A stretch of DNA of 13,846 nt from Rhizobiaceae bacterium (GTDB lineage Bacteria; Pseudomonadota; Alphaproteobacteria; Rhizobiales; Rhizobiaceae), in contig CAJYRE010000290.1 of the NCBI GenBank assembly GCA_913776675.1, positions 1-13,846 of the forward strand, read 5' to 3'. Each line of letters starts with the position of its first letter. Positions within the stretch are counted from its first letter, which is position 1. Below the pieces are notes generated by a model, which searched no databases, was not told the origin of the DNA, and saw only the letters and a program-made list of their open reading frames with translations. A program made the position numbers and the translations under genes. This document shows, in pieces, positions 1 through 7,919 of the stretch.

Positions 1-351
1 AGCTGGCCCGTGGCTGGCACGCTGATGATCGAGCCAACAGAATCGGAAACCAAAGCCGAGTTGGACCGCTTCTGCACAGCCATGCTGGCGATCCGCGAGG
101 AAGCCCGCGCCATTGAAGAAGGCCGGATGGACAAGACCAACAACCCGCTGAAAAACGCACCGCACACGGTGGAAGATCTGGTTGGCGAATGGGATCGTCC
201 CTACAGCCGCGATCAGGCCTGCTATCCGCCGGGCGCGTTCCGGGTGGACAAATACTGGTCTTCCGTCAACCGCGTGGACAATGTCTATGGTGACCGCAAT
301 CTGGTCTGCACCTGCCCGCCGATGAGCGAGTATGCGGAAGCGGCGGAATAA
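1..351 (+). CDS. gcvP: Glycine dehydrogenase (decarboxylating), P protein of the glycine cleavage system, C-terminal part
   Basis: This is the 3' end of a gene that starts before the window; the open frame runs from base 1 to TAA at 349-351, about 116 residues of a protein usually near 950. The product is the PLP-dependent P protein, which decarboxylates glycine and passes the aminomethyl group to the lipoyl arm of GcvH. The visible part begins [16 protein letters not shown], the signature late in GcvP, and continues with [13 protein letters not shown], the [12 protein letters not shown] stretch and [16 protein letters not shown], all typical of the GcvP C-terminus. The PLP lysine lies upstream, outside the window. 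A GTG at position 10 is internal and not a start. In many genomes gcvT and gcvH precede gcvP, but they cannot be seen here. The gene converges on the ClC gene, with a hairpin between them. Confidence 0.95.
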   Translation, partial: SWPVAGTLMIEPTESETKAELDRFCTAMLAIREEARAIEEGRMDKTNNPLKNAPHTVEDLVGEWDRPYSRDQACYPPGAFRVDKYWSSVNRVDNVYGDRNLVCTCPPMSEYAEAAE

Positions 352-359
352 GCAAAACT

Positions 360-385
360 GCCCGGCTCACAAACGTGAGCCGGGC
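360..385. terminator. Bidirectional hairpin terminator between gcvP and the ClC gene
   Basis: GCCCGGCTCAC (360-370) pairs perfectly with GTGAGCCGGGC (375-385) around an AAAC loop, an 11-bp GC-rich stem. It lies 8 bases after the gcvP stop and 12 bases after the stop of the convergent ClC gene. On the minus strand the stem is followed by AGTTTTGC, a short T run, so it fits best as the terminator of the ClC gene. On the plus strand there is no T run, so termination of gcvP there is inferred. Confidence 0.75.
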
Positions 386-397
386 AGACATTGAGAG

Positions 398-1717
398 CTA
401 TTTCTTCAGCAATTTCGCTGTTGCCGTGGCCAATGAGACGGCAATCAGGATTGGAATATAGAAATCGTGGTTTGCTCCGGTAAACTCGAAAGCAAGCGCA
501 ATGGCCGTGAGCGGCATGCTCATTGACACTGACAGGAAAGCGCTGGCACCAATCAGCGCAAATGCGCCAATGGCAATGGGTGAAAAGCCCAGCATATTCC
601 AGAGAGTCCCCAGCAGAATGGCCACCAGCGCACCAATGGTCATTCCCGGTGTCAGCAGCCCACCTTCCGCACCGGCGCGCAGGCTGAGCGTTGTGGCGAA
701 AAGCTTCAAAACCAACAGGCTGAGAGCAAGATTCAGGGAAAGATCACCCCGCAAGCCCAATTGGATCGGGCCTTTGCCGTTCCCCGGCAACTGCGGAAAG
801 GCCATGGAAAGCAGCCCGACAATGCCGAAAGCCACGATACACCAGACAATAATCCGCACAGAACTGCGCGGTGCCGCCTTGCGTGCCCAGGCGGCCAGAT
901 GCCCATAATAAAGACCGCAAATGCCAAAAATCGGCCCGCAGATGGCCGCCCACGCCACCAGTGACACGCCAATTGTCAGCGGTGGCAGGACATATTGCGA
1001 TTCATCGCCCAAGCCAATCCACGCCACATAAGCGGCAATCGCCGAGGTAAACAGTGCCGGAATGGCCACTTGCACGCTGAAAGTCACCAGCAACACTTCC
1101 ATCACAAAAAGCGCACCTGCAAAGGGCACGTTATAGACCGAAGCCAAGCCTGCGCCTGCGCCGCAGGCAATCAGGATTTTCACCTGCTCCAGCGACAGCC
1201 CAAGGCTTCGGCCCAGCCCCCCGCCAATCAAAGCGCCCACTTCTCTCGGGGCCACTTCGCGCCCCAAGGGTGATCCGAGCGCAACGGTGATGATCTGCAG
1301 CAAGGCGTGCCCCATGGTGGCCACGGCAGGCATTTCCACGTCAGGATTGGCAACAGCCTTGCGGATTGGCACAAGAGGACGACCAAACCGATAAACCAGC
1401 CACCAGCCAACGCCCGCCACTACACCACCAGCCAGCAGCACCAACAAACGCCGCAACGGCGGAGCCGCCTGAACCCCTTCCAGAAAACTGATGTGACCAA
1501 TCACGGCATCCAGACTGTAGCCAAATGCAATATGCTGTATGGCATGCAGCAACAACGCCAAACACATGCCGGCAAGCCCCGCCAAAATGCCCGTCAACGT
1601 GACGGCCATCGCAAAACGCAAACGGATGCTGGAAGGTTTTGAAAAGGAAAGGCCAGGCAGTGGTTTGTCCAGAGCTGGACTTTTCTCAGAACTGCCAACG
1701 GCGATCGTATCACTCAT
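398..1717 (-). CDS. Divergent ClC-family chloride channel/transporter
   Basis: The product is a 439-residue polytopic inner-membrane protein of the voltage-gated chloride channel (ClC) family, moving chloride or another anion. Hydrophobic segments span residues about 33-60, 90-107, 136-150, 180-230, 245-275, 288-308, 326-345 and 358-435. Family landmarks visible are GREVAPREVG (152-161), aligning without gaps to GREGPxVQxG and keeping the external gating Glu (E154); PFAGALFVMEV (198-208); and GAEGGLLTPG (349-358), matching the GxFxP filter region. The GSGIP filter motif is absent: the matching stretch is RPLVP (113-117). The position of the internal proton Glu of E. coli ClcA appears to be Val208. 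The protein ends soon after the last helices, with no CBS domains. I chose ATG at 1717; an in-frame TTG at 1726 would add three residues, and neither has a clear Shine-Dalgarno. Transport mode and substrate are uncertain. Confidence 0.85.
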   Translation of the reverse strand: MSDTIAVGSSEKSPALDKPLPGLSFSKPSSIRLRFAMAVTLTGILAGLAGMCLALLLHAIQHIAFGYSLDAVIGHISFLEGVQAAPPLRRLLVLLAGGVVAGVGWWLVYRFGRPLVPIRKAVANPDVEMPAVATMGHALLQIITVALGSPLGREVAPREVGALIGGGLGRSLGLSLEQVKILIACGAGAGLASVYNVPFAGALFVMEVLLVTFSVQVAIPALFTSAIAAYVAWIGLGDESQYVLPPLTIGVSLVAWAAICGPIFGICGLYYGHLAAWARKAAPRSSVRIIVWCIVAFGIVGLLSMAFPQLPGNGKGPIQLGLRGDLSLNLALSLLVLKLFATTLSLRAGAEGGLLTPGMTIGALVAILLGTLWNMLGFSPIAIGAFALIGASAFLSVSMSMPLTAIALAFEFTGANHDFYIPILIAVSLATATAKLLKK

Positions 1718-1726
1718 GTCGCACAA

Positions 1727-2104
1727 CTTTTAATTTTGAAATGGCGGTATATGCAGCAAACATTGAACCGTTACCTTCACCTTGGGATTGCTGAAGCTGG
1801 CAATGTCCAAACGCATGATGCAGGGGCTGACCTGCCGCGTTTGAAGCGGTAAAACGTCAAAAGTTCATTGTGTACGTTGCCATATCGGGCTGATTTGTCG
1901 CGTTTCGCTTAATCTTGTAAAATTTGGAAAACAAGCCCAAACGCATGGGTGGCTGACAGAATGAGGTGAACTTCTCTGTGATGAAATTTTTTGCAAAAGC
2001 AAAACAGGGGGGGTGCATGAAACACACAGCGCATCGTGCAGACTGATTGACAAATCCCAAAGGTCGAAGAATATCATGCAGGTTGCAGAAAATGGAAAAT
2101 TCCG
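1727..2104. other. Gene-free divergent intergenic region
   Basis: About 380 bases separate the ClC gene from the divergent esterase gene. I see no convincing coding sequence: the open frames present start at TTG or overlap the esterase start, and their products look like nothing known. The right half is AT-rich, with a small hairpin (TTTTGC, AAAA, GCAAAA) near 1987-2002 and a G7 run near 2007. The only element I can support is a candidate promoter for the esterase at 2047-2077. No clear promoter for the ClC gene was found. Confidence 0.5.
2047..2077 (+). promoter_or_regulatory. Candidate sigma-70 promoter of the esterase gene
   Basis: A perfect -35 box TTGACA (2047-2052) is followed, after a long 19-base spacer, by TATCAT (2072-2077), five of six matches to TATAAT. 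Transcription would start near 2084, giving a leader of about 20 bases before the ATG at 2105. The spacer is longer than the ideal 17, so activity is inferred. Confidence 0.4.
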
Positions 2105-3040
2105 ATGCGAAGAGCAAATCTCAGAATTTTTGTGATGTTTCTTGGTCTGATCGGAATAGCCTCAGCCCAGGCAGATGAGAAGCGATCCTATCAATGGCAG
2201 GGTGCAGATCGCACCGTTATCCTGCACACGCCAGAAAAGCTGGGGACTCATCCAGCGCCGCTTGTCATTGCCCTTTATGGCTCCGACGACAATGCGCGAG
2301 CCTTCCAGAGGGCCATAGAGTTTGACAGGGTTGCAGATCAGCAAAAATTTATCGTCGCTTATCCTGAAGCCATCAACGGCTGGTGGAATTATCGGCGCTC
2401 GACAAGCCCCAAATTGCCTCTCATCAATGGTCAGCCTGTCGATGATGTTGGCTTTTTGAATACAATGATCGACGATTTGGTGGCGCGCCAATTGGTCGAT
2501 AAAAACAGAATTTATGTCACAGGATTTTCACTTGGCGCTCTGATGAGCTTTACCCTTGTGTGTGCGATTCCCGAGAAAATCACCGCCATTGCAACCATAG
2601 CCAGCCCAATAACAGACGGCCAGATTGAAAACTGCAAGCCGGGCCATCCTAAACCTGTGATGATGATACACGGCACAAGCGATCCAGTTCTGCCATATGG
2701 TGGTTCTGTTTGGCAAACTACGCGGTTTCTGTCCGTGCCAGAAACGCTTGCCTACTGGCAGCAGACCAATCACTGTAAAGAACAAGATGAAGGCAACACA
2801 CTGCCGCATCTTCATAAAAACGATCAGACAAAGGCCATTGTCATCAACTGGACTGGATGCAGTGCAGGAACGGCACTACGCTTCTATAAAATCGAAAATG
2901 GCGGGCACAGTTGGCCACGCCTGGCCACGGCCGACGATCCTGAATTAAACTTAAACACACCCTCAGGCGGCAGAAACAGAGACTTTGACACACCAACAGA
3001 GATTTGGAATTTTTTCAAAAACGATCTGAATACACAATAA
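2105..3040 (+). CDS. Secreted PHB depolymerase / feruloyl esterase-like alpha/beta hydrolase
   Basis: The product is a 311-residue alpha/beta-hydrolase resembling the LpqC/PHB depolymerase esterase family (COG3509 type), which cleaves ester bonds in polyesters or aromatic esters. An N-terminal signal peptide is visible: MRRANLR, a hydrophobic core to about residue 20, and a likely cleavage after AQA at 23, so the enzyme probably acts in the periplasm or outside. The catalytic triad can be read as Ser142 in GFSLG (140-144), Asp193 in HGTSDPVLPY (189-198) and His268 in ENGGHSWP (264-271). Cysteines at 153, 177, 224 and 252 could form disulfides. The usual HGC oxyanion motif is replaced by LYGS (57-60). 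The ATG at 2105 has only a weak GGAAA upstream. The gene stands alone with its own candidate promoter. Family assignment is firm; the substrate is unknown, and the name PHB depolymerase should not be taken literally. Confidence 0.85.
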   Translation: MRRANLRIFVMFLGLIGIASAQADEKRSYQWQGADRTVILHTPEKLGTHPAPLVIALYGSDDNARAFQRAIEFDRVADQQKFIVAYPEAINGWWNYRRSTSPKLPLINGQPVDDVGFLNTMIDDLVARQLVDKNRIYVTGFSLGALMSFTLVCAIPEKITAIATIASPITDGQIENCKPGHPKPVMMIHGTSDPVLPYGGSVWQTTRFLSVPETLAYWQQTNHCKEQDEGNTLPHLHKNDQTKAIVINWTGCSAGTALRFYKIENGGHSWPRLATADDPELNLNTPSGGRNRDFDTPTEIWNFFKNDLNTQ

Positions 3041-3102
3041 GCAGACTTTCAAACCACACCAAAACGAGACAAAATTGCTTGCTTGATGAGGATTAGATTC
3101 AG

Positions 3103-3126
3103 CTTACATTTTCAGTTTTTTGTAAG
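3103..3126. repeat. Inverted repeat CTTACA...TGTAAG upstream of the rod-like gene
   Basis: CTTACA (3103-3108) and TGTAAG (3121-3126) form 6-bp arms around an AT-rich 12-base centre. It lies 63 bases after the esterase stop and 44 bases before the ATG at 3170. It could be an operator for the downstream gene or a weak terminator for the esterase, since T runs sit inside the loop rather than after it. Arms this short can occur by chance in AT-rich DNA. Confidence 0.3.
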
Positions 3127-3169
3127 TCATCAAACCTAAATTGAAGCTGTAAAAACAGAGGACGTGCGG

Positions 3170-3499
3170 ATGAGCATTTCAGGCATTACCAACACAGCGG
3201 TTTCCGGCATGCTGGCGCAGCAAACACGTGTTGCCAATATTGCCAACAATGTCGCAAATGCCGATACGCCCGGTTATAAACGGCTCAACACTGCCCTTTC
3301 CTCCACCAATCCCTCCGGTGTTTCCGCAAGCACGACACACGTCAGCACCCCGGCCCCCAACTCCGACACTTCCAACGTTGATCCACTCAACGAGATAACC
3401 GGAATGATCAGCTCAGAACATGCTTTTGCAGCCAATGCCTCGGTGTTTGAAACAGGCGCAGATATGTGGGACATGTTGATGAGTATCAAAAGAGACTGA
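3170..3499 (+). CDS. Orphan short flagellar basal-body rod-like protein
   Basis: The product is 109 residues with the two ends of a flagellar rod/hook protein (FlgB/FlgC/FlgF/FlgG superfamily). Residues about 3-38 (ISGITNTAVSGMLAQQTRVA, then NNVANADTPGYKR) match the N-terminal Flg_bb_rod signature of small residues plus ANNxANxxTPGYKR. Residues about 72-107 (EITGMISSEHAFAANASVFETG, shown here in outline, ending DMLMSIKRD) match the C-terminal domain that normally reads xMIxAQRAFxANxxV...LLxLKR. The link between them (about 41-70) is only a Ser/Thr/Pro-rich stretch, so the protein is shorter than FlgC (about 135-140). I chose ATG at 3170 because GAGGA at 3158-3162 is 7 bases upstream; the in-frame GTG at 3164 is too close to it. 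No other flagellar gene is in the window. It may be a minor rod component or a paralogue with another use; function is unproven. Confidence 0.75.
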   Translation: MSISGITNTAVSGMLAQQTRVANIANNVANADTPGYKRLNTALSSTNPSGVSASTTHVSTPAPNSDTSNVDPLNEITGMISSEHAFAANASVFETGADMWDMLMSIKRD

Positions 3500-3830
3500 T
3501 AGACGGCACAGCTTCTTAAGTCTTTGTAATAAAGCTTCTTTTAAGAAAATCTGTTTGATTTTACGGCACAAACTGATGTCATCTCTTGGCTTGTCCAATC
3601 GACAACCAATGGAGACGCGCCTATATCTCCGCAATGCGGGTCTGTTTTCTGATGAGAAAATTAAAAACGCAACGTACTCAGGCGTATTACGACTTCATTC
3701 TGCTGCACAATTTCATCTCCCGAAATAACCATAGGTTTTCACGAGAGCGCCACCATATTGCTATTGTATATTCCGGCAAACGTCATTCCCGTTTCCCTGA
3801 TCAGGGCAGAGCATTTACCTGAGAAAAGTG
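3500..3830. other. Gene-poor AT-rich region between the rod-like gene and alaS
   Basis: I see no supported gene here. A 78-codon open frame (3586-3822, plus strand) starts at TTG without a ribosome binding site and looks like no known protein. The stretch holds a hairpin at 3513-3547, a near direct repeat AGCTTCTTAAG (3510-3520) / AGCTTCTTTTAAG (3533-3545), and a 12-bp perfect palindrome CCCTGATCAGGG (3795-3806). It ends at the large palindrome described separately. Confidence 0.4.
3513..3547 (+). terminator. Weak candidate terminator of the rod-like gene
   Basis: TTCTTAA (3513-3519) pairs with TTAAGAA (3541-3547), and an inner CTTT/AAAG pair (3522-3525 with 3531-3534 region) can stack inside. 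It starts 14 bases after the stop codon. The stem is AT-rich and is not followed by an unbroken T run (AAATCTGTTTGATTTT), so this is a modest call. Confidence 0.3.
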
Positions 3831-3870
3831 TTACAGCGCCGTGCGCCATATATGGCGCACGGCGCTGTAA
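3831..3870 (-). terminator. Perfect 40-bp palindrome, likely alaS terminator
   Basis: The half TTACAGCGCCGTGCGCCATA (3831-3850) is followed at once by its exact reverse complement (3851-3870), with no mismatch and no spacer. In RNA it would fold to a stem of about 18 bp. It lies 16 bases beyond the alaS stop codon (3887-3889 on the minus strand). In the minus direction it is followed by CACTTTTCTC, a short T run, so it fits an intrinsic terminator of alaS. The unbroken perfection is unusual and is raised as a finding. Confidence 0.75.
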
Positions 3871-3886
3871 TATCGCAAATCAGCAC

Positions 3887-6550
3887 TTAAGATGCTGCGA
3901 TTGCCGAAGCAACAGCATCGATAGCTTCTTCAGCCTTTGCACCGTCTGGTCCCCCGGCCTGCGCCATATCTGGCCGACCGCCACCGCCCTTACCACCCAA
4001 AGCAACGGAAGCCACACGCACCAGATCAACAGCCGAAATCCGGCCAGCCAGATCAGCGGTCACACCCACAACAGCGCTGGCTTTGCCATCTTCTGCGACA
4101 GCCACCAGCAAAACAACACCAGAACCAAGCAAAGCCTTGGCTTCATCAACCATGCCCTTGAGATCCTTGGCGTCAATCCCAGAGAGCTGTTTGCCGATGA
4201 ATTTGATGCCATTCACATCACGCGGAGCTTCTGCTTCACCGGCCGCACCGCCACCCATGGCCAGCTTGCGCTTGGCATCCGCCAGTTCACGCTCCAGCTT
4301 GCGGCGCTCATCCACCAAGGCTTCAACACGGCCAATCACATCAGCAGGCTGCACCTTCAGTGTGCCGGCCAAAGCCTTCAACCGCTCATCTTGCTCGGAC
4401 AGATAGGCGCGTGCTGTTTCTCCGGTCAGCGCTTCGATACGGCGCACACCCGCACCCACGGCGCTATCCGACAAAAGCCGAACCAGACCAATGTCACCCG
4501 TTGCCGATACGTGCGTACCGCCACAAAGCTCGATAGAATAAGGCTTGCCTGCCTTCGGACCACGTACGGCGGTGCCCATGGAGACAACGCGCACCTCATC
4601 GCCATATTTTTCACCAAACAGCGCCATGGCACCTTCGGCAATAGCATCATCCACAGCCATCAAACGGGTGGTCACTGGCGCGTTTTGCAGGATGATTTCA
4701 TTGGCCATATCCTCGACAATCTTCAGCTCTTCGGCTGTGATTGGCTTTGGATGGGAAATGTCAAAACGAAGGCGTTCCGGAGCAACCAGCGAGCCTTTTT
4801 GGGCAACGTGGGTGCCAAGCACTTCGCGCAGCGCCTCGTGCAGCAAATGAGTAGCGGAATGGTTGGCACGCAGGCGTGAACGCCGCGCATTGGACACGTT
4901 CAACACAACCGGCGAACCTGCAGAAACCGTGCCTTCACGCACCGACGCAACATGGACAAACAGTCCCTCGCCGCGCTTTTGCGTATCTGTCACATCCAGA
5001 ATAAAGCCCTCACCGACAATCTCGCCGGTATCACCCATCTGGCCACCCGATTCCGCATAGAATGGAGTCTGATTGACCACCACCTGCACGCTTTCACCCG
5101 CAGAGGCCTTTTCAACCACAGAGCCATCCAGCACCAAGGCCTGAATTTCGCCTTCAGCGCTCTCCGCCGAATAGCCCAAAAATTCAGTTGCGCCGTGCTT
5201 GTCTTTCACCTCGAACCAGACAGTTTCTGTTGCTTTGTCGCCAGAACCAGACCAGCTTGCCCGGGCTTCGGCCTTCTGGCGCTCCATGGCATCGGTAAAG
5301 CCAGCAATATCAACACCGATACCACGAGCGCGCAAAGCATCCTGCGTCAGATCAAGCGGGAAACCATAGGTATCATAAAGCTTGAACACAGTCTCGCCAT
5401 CCAGGCTGTCACCCTTGGACAGATTGGCCGTGGCATCGGACAACAGCGACAAGCCGCGCTCCAAAGTCTTACGGAAGCGATTTTCTTCCAGCTTCATGGT
5501 TTCGGAAATCAGAGATTCGGCACGTACCAACTCTGGATAAGCCCGGCCCATTTGCTGCACCAGAACAGGAAGCAGCTTGTAAATAATCGGCTCGCGCGCA
5601 CCCAGCAATTCGGCATGGCGCATGGCGCGGCGCATGATACGGCGCAAGACATAACCACGGCCTTCGTTGGATGGCAGAACGCCATCGGCAATCAGAAACG
5701 CGGACGAACGCAAATGGTCAGCGATAACACGATGGCTTGCCCGGCGCTCGCCCTCGGCAGCAACACCGGTGAGATCAACCGAAGCATCAATAAGGGCACG
5801 GAACAGGTCGATGTCATAATTGTCATGCTTGCCTTGGAGCAGAGCAGCAATGCGTTCCAGACCCATGCCCGTATCAATCGACGGACGCGGAAGATTCACC
5901 CGTTCTTCCTTGGTCACCTGTTCATACTGCATGAAAACCAGGTTCCAGATCTCAATGAATCGGTCGCCATCTTCATCAGCAGAGCCTGGAGGGCCGCCCC
6001 ATATATGATCGCCATGATCATAGAAAATTTCAGAACAAGGACCACAGGGGCCGGTATCACCCATGGCCCAGAAATTATCACTGGTGGGAATACGGATGAT
6101 CTTATGATCCGGCAAACCGGCAATTTTCTTCCAGAGGCCGAAAGCCTCATCATCGGTATGATAGACTGTCACGCACAGGCGTTCACGATCCACCCCGAAT
6201 TCCTTGGTGATCAGATTCCAGGCGAGTTCAATGGCGTTTTCCTTGAAATAATCACCAAAGGAGAAATTGCCGAGCATTTCGAAGAAAGTGTGGTGGCGTG
6301 CCGTATAGCCCACATTGTCCAGATCGTTATGCTTACCACCAGCGCGAACGCATTTTTGCGCTGTGGCTGCAGTGGAATAAGGGCGGCTTTCAAGACCCGT
6401 GAACACATTCTTGAATTGCACCATGCCCGCATTGGTAAACATCAATGTCGGGTCATTGCGAGGCACAAGCGGACTCGATGCGACGACCTCATGACCATTG
6501 GACTTGAAGTAATTCAGAAATGTCGATCGAATATCGTTTACGCCGCTCAT
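3887..6550 (-). CDS. alaS: Alanine--tRNA ligase
   Basis: The product, 887 residues (E. coli AlaS is 876), is the class II synthetase that charges tRNA-Ala in the cytoplasm and edits mischarged Ser and Gly. The catalytic domain occupies about 1-250 ([20 protein letters not shown] at 25-44; [12 protein letters not shown] at 163-174; DTGMGLER at 226-233). The tRNA-recognition helices follow to about 460. The editing domain has the zinc ligands H564 and H568 in HSATH, and C676 and H680 in CGGTH. A coiled linker (about 745-765) leads to the C-terminal C-Ala domain with the glycine-rich [16 protein letters not shown] (852-867). The protein is complete with no missing residues noticed. The ATG at 6550 has AAGGG about 7 bases upstream. 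It follows recA on the same strand after 153 bases that contain a strong terminator, so it is probably transcribed separately; a leader hairpin lies just upstream of the binding site. Confidence 0.98.
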   Translation of the reverse strand: MSGVNDIRSTFLNYFKSNGHEVVASSPLVPRNDPTLMFTNAGMVQFKNVFTGLESRPYSTAATAQKCVRAGGKHNDLDNVGYTARHHTFFEMLGNFSFGDYFKENAIELAWNLITKEFGVDRERLCVTVYHTDDEAFGLWKKIAGLPDHKIIRIPTSDNFWAMGDTGPCGPCSEIFYDHGDHIWGGPPGSADEDGDRFIEIWNLVFMQYEQVTKEERVNLPRPSIDTGMGLERIAALLQGKHDNYDIDLFRALIDASVDLTGVAAEGERRASHRVIADHLRSSAFLIADGVLPSNEGRGYVLRRIMRRAMRHAELLGAREPIIYKLLPVLVQQMGRAYPELVRAESLISETMKLEENRFRKTLERGLSLLSDATANLSKGDSLDGETVFKLYDTYGFPLDLTQDALRARGIGVDIAGFTDAMERQKAEARASWSGSGDKATETVWFEVKDKHGATEFLGYSAESAEGEIQALVLDGSVVEKASAGESVQVVVNQTPFYAESGGQMGDTGEIVGEGFILDVTDTQKRGEGLFVHVASVREGTVSAGSPVVLNVSNARRSRLRANHSATHLLHEALREVLGTHVAQKGSLVAPERLRFDISHPKPITAEELKIVEDMANEIILQNAPVTTRLMAVDDAIAEGAMALFGEKYGDEVRVVSMGTAVRGPKAGKPYSIELCGGTHVSATGDIGLVRLLSDSAVGAGVRRIEALTGETARAYLSEQDERLKALAGTLKVQPADVIGRVEALVDERRKLERELADAKRKLAMGGGAAGEAEAPRDVNGIKFIGKQLSGIDAKDLKGMVDEAKALLGSGVVLLVAVAEDGKASAVVGVTADLAGRISAVDLVRVASVALGGKGGGGRPDMAQAGGPDGAKAEEAIDAVASAIAAS

Positions 6551-6569
6551 GAGGTGCCCTTGGTCATCA

Positions 6570-6587
6570 TTGTCCGCTCACGGACAA
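6570..6587 (-). promoter_or_regulatory. Hairpin in the alaS leader
   Basis: TTGTCCG (6570-6576) and CGGACAA (6581-6587) form a perfect 7-bp stem with a 4-base loop, 20-37 bases upstream of the alaS ATG and just before its ribosome binding site. There is no T run after it, so it is not a standard terminator. It may act on translation or as an operator; E. coli AlaS is known to repress its own gene by binding a palindrome near its start, which makes an analogous role here a reasonable but unproven guess. Confidence 0.4.
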
Positions 6588-6642
6588 ACATCAGAAAACA
6601 ACGGCTTTTATCGCCCGGAATGCCGCCTGTCCAGTCTGTGTC

Positions 6643-6675
6643 AAAAAAACGGCCGAAGATAAAACTCCGGCCGTT
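6643..6675 (-). terminator. Rho-independent terminator of recA
   Basis: AACGGCCG (6648-6655) pairs with CGGCCGTT (6668-6675) around a 12-base loop that can pair further at its base. Read on the minus strand the stem is followed directly by an unbroken run of seven T (6643-6649, partly shared with the stem). It begins 28 bases past the recA stop codon. This is a textbook intrinsic terminator and separates recA transcription from alaS. Confidence 0.88.
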
Positions 6676-6703
6676 CCACCAAATCACAAGTATCAAAACG
6701 ACA

Positions 6704-7792
6704 TTATGCGTCGTCACCACCCAGCGCGTCTTCCGAGTCCGGGCCACCATTTTCAAGGAAGCGCTCGGCAATCAGACCGGCGTTCTGGCGCAACGCCATT
6801 TCAATATCATTCGCAACCGCCGGATTGTCACGCAGGAAGGTTTTGGCATTTTCACGCCCCTGCCCAAGCCGCTGACTGTTGTAAGAGAACCAGGCACCGG
6901 ATTTTTCAACAATGCCAGCCTTCACACCCAGATCGACAAGCTCGCCGGTCTTGGACACACCTTCACCATACATGATGTCAAACTCAACCTGCTTGAACGG
7001 AGGAGCCATCTTGTTTTTCACGACCTTGACGCGAGTCTGGTTACCAACAACCTCTTCCCGGTCCTTCACCGCCCCGATACGGCGAATATCAAGGCGTACA
7101 GAGGCATAAAACTTCAGAGCGTTACCGCCTGTCGTGGTTTCGGGCGAGCCGAACATCACGCCAATCTTCATACGGATCTGGTTGATGAAGATCACCATGC
7201 AGTTCGAGCGCGAGATGGAACCCGTGAGCTTGCGCAGCGCCTGACTCATCAAGCGCGCCTGCATGCCCGGCAGACTGTCACCCATCTCACCTTCGATTTC
7301 GGCCTTTGGTGTCAAGGCAGCCACAGAGTCAACAACCAGCACATCAATGGCACCGGAGCGCACCAGAGTGTCGGTAATTTCCAAAGCCTGCTCACCGGTG
7401 TCTGGCTGCGAGATCAGCAGGTTTTGCAAATCAACTCCAAGCTTACGAGCATAAACCGGGTCAAGAGCGTGTTCTGCATCCACAAAGGCACAAACGCCGC
7501 CCTTTTTCTGCGCTTCTGAAATGGTTTGCAGCGCAAGAGTGGTCTTACCGGAGCTTTCAGGTCCGTAGATTTCGATGATACGTCCCTTGGGAAGTCCACC
7601 AATTCCGAGCGCAATATCGAGACTGAGAGAGCCGGTCGATACCGTTTCCACCTCAACGATTTTCTCATTCGCGCCCAGCTTCATGATCGATCCCTTACCG
7701 AACGATCGCTCAATCTGCACCAGAGCCGCTTCCAATGCCTTGCTTTTATCCACCGATTTGTCCTCTACGAGCCGCAAAGAATTTTGTGACAT
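6704..7792 (-). CDS. recA: RecA recombinase
   Basis: The product is 362 residues and nearly all RecA landmarks are visible. It forms ATP-dependent filaments on single-stranded DNA, catalyses strand exchange and triggers LexA self-cleavage in the SOS response. The N-terminal [11 protein letters not shown] and helix 12-35 lead to the Walker A GPESSGKT (77-84), the catalytic DAEHALDP region (Glu107), Walker B VLVVD (151-155), loop L1 [20 protein letters not shown] (167-186), loop L2 [20 protein letters not shown] (204-223), and an acidic C-terminal tail ([14 protein letters not shown], 349-362). ATG at 7792 is preferred because AAAGG lies about 8 bases upstream and the N-terminus then matches alphaproteobacterial RecA; a GTG at 7801 would add three residues and overlap the binding site. 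A candidate promoter with an overlapping LexA-like box lies upstream, and a strong terminator downstream. Confidence 0.98.
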   Translation of the reverse strand: MSQNSLRLVEDKSVDKSKALEAALVQIERSFGKGSIMKLGANEKIVEVETVSTGSLSLDIALGIGGLPKGRIIEIYGPESSGKTTLALQTISEAQKKGGVCAFVDAEHALDPVYARKLGVDLQNLLISQPDTGEQALEITDTLVRSGAIDVLVVDSVAALTPKAEIEGEMGDSLPGMQARLMSQALRKLTGSISRSNCMVIFINQIRMKIGVMFGSPETTTGGNALKFYASVRLDIRRIGAVKDREEVVGNQTRVKVVKNKMAPPFKQVEFDIMYGEGVSKTGELVDLGVKAGIVEKSGAWFSYNSQRLGQGRENAKTFLRDNPAVANDIEMALRQNAGLIAERFLENGGPDSEDALGGDDA

Positions 7793-7848
7793 TTGAAACA
7801 CCTTTAGGTTATTGAAGCCGCGTAGGCAACGAAACTGGGCACGACGAA

Positions 7849-7877
7849 TATGTACATGGTTTGTTCTTTATTTTCAA
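7849..7877 (-). promoter_or_regulatory. Candidate recA promoter
   Basis: On the minus strand TTGAAA (7872-7877) is followed after exactly 17 bases by TACATA (7849-7854). The -35 matches five of six consensus bases; the -10 is weaker (three of six). Transcription would start near 7842, leaving a leader of about 50 bases to the recA ATG at 7792. The overlap with a LexA-like site supports the placement. Confidence 0.45.
7852..7866. promoter_or_regulatory. Candidate LexA (SOS) box at the recA promoter
   Basis: GTAC (7852-7855), seven bases, GTTC (7863-7866). Alphaproteobacterial LexA binds the direct repeat GTTC-N7-GTTC, so this site matches seven of eight conserved bases (one T to A change). 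On the recA strand it reads GAACA-N6-GTACA. It lies in the spacer and -10 region of the candidate recA promoter, where a bound repressor would block polymerase. recA is the usual main target of LexA, which adds weight. Confidence 0.5.
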
Positions 7878-7919
7878 GCCTTCCTTAAATATTTGTGTTC
7901 ACTTTCAAAATTTACTTTT

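Noticed and set aside
10..351. A separate short gene starting at GTG 10
   Set aside because: The frame is open to base 1 and the codons before the GTG (S-W-P) continue the GcvP sequence, so this is the tail of gcvP.
1857..2117. A possible 86-residue minus-strand protein upstream of the esterase
   Set aside because: It starts at TTG inside the esterase gene, lacks a binding site and its sequence looks random.
3795..3806. 12-bp palindrome CCCTGATCAGGG considered as an operator
   Set aside because: It lies in a region with no gene start within reach except downstream of alaS, so there is nothing for it to control.
3586..3822. A possible 78-residue protein between the rod-like gene and alaS
   Set aside because: TTG start, no ribosome binding site, a Arg/His-rich sequence with no resemblance to a known family, in an AT-rich intergenic region.
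3758..4879. A 373-codon plus-strand open frame opposite the alaS 3' end
   Set aside because: It spans the large palindrome and the antisense of alaS, with a low-quality His/Gln-rich product typical of antisense shadows.
4952..7519. An 855-codon open frame on the plus strand opposite alaS and recA
   Set aside because: It runs antisense across two unmistakable genes and the intergenic terminator, its product has no recognisable domain, and it has no ribosome binding site. Codon bias on the other strand keeps the frame open.
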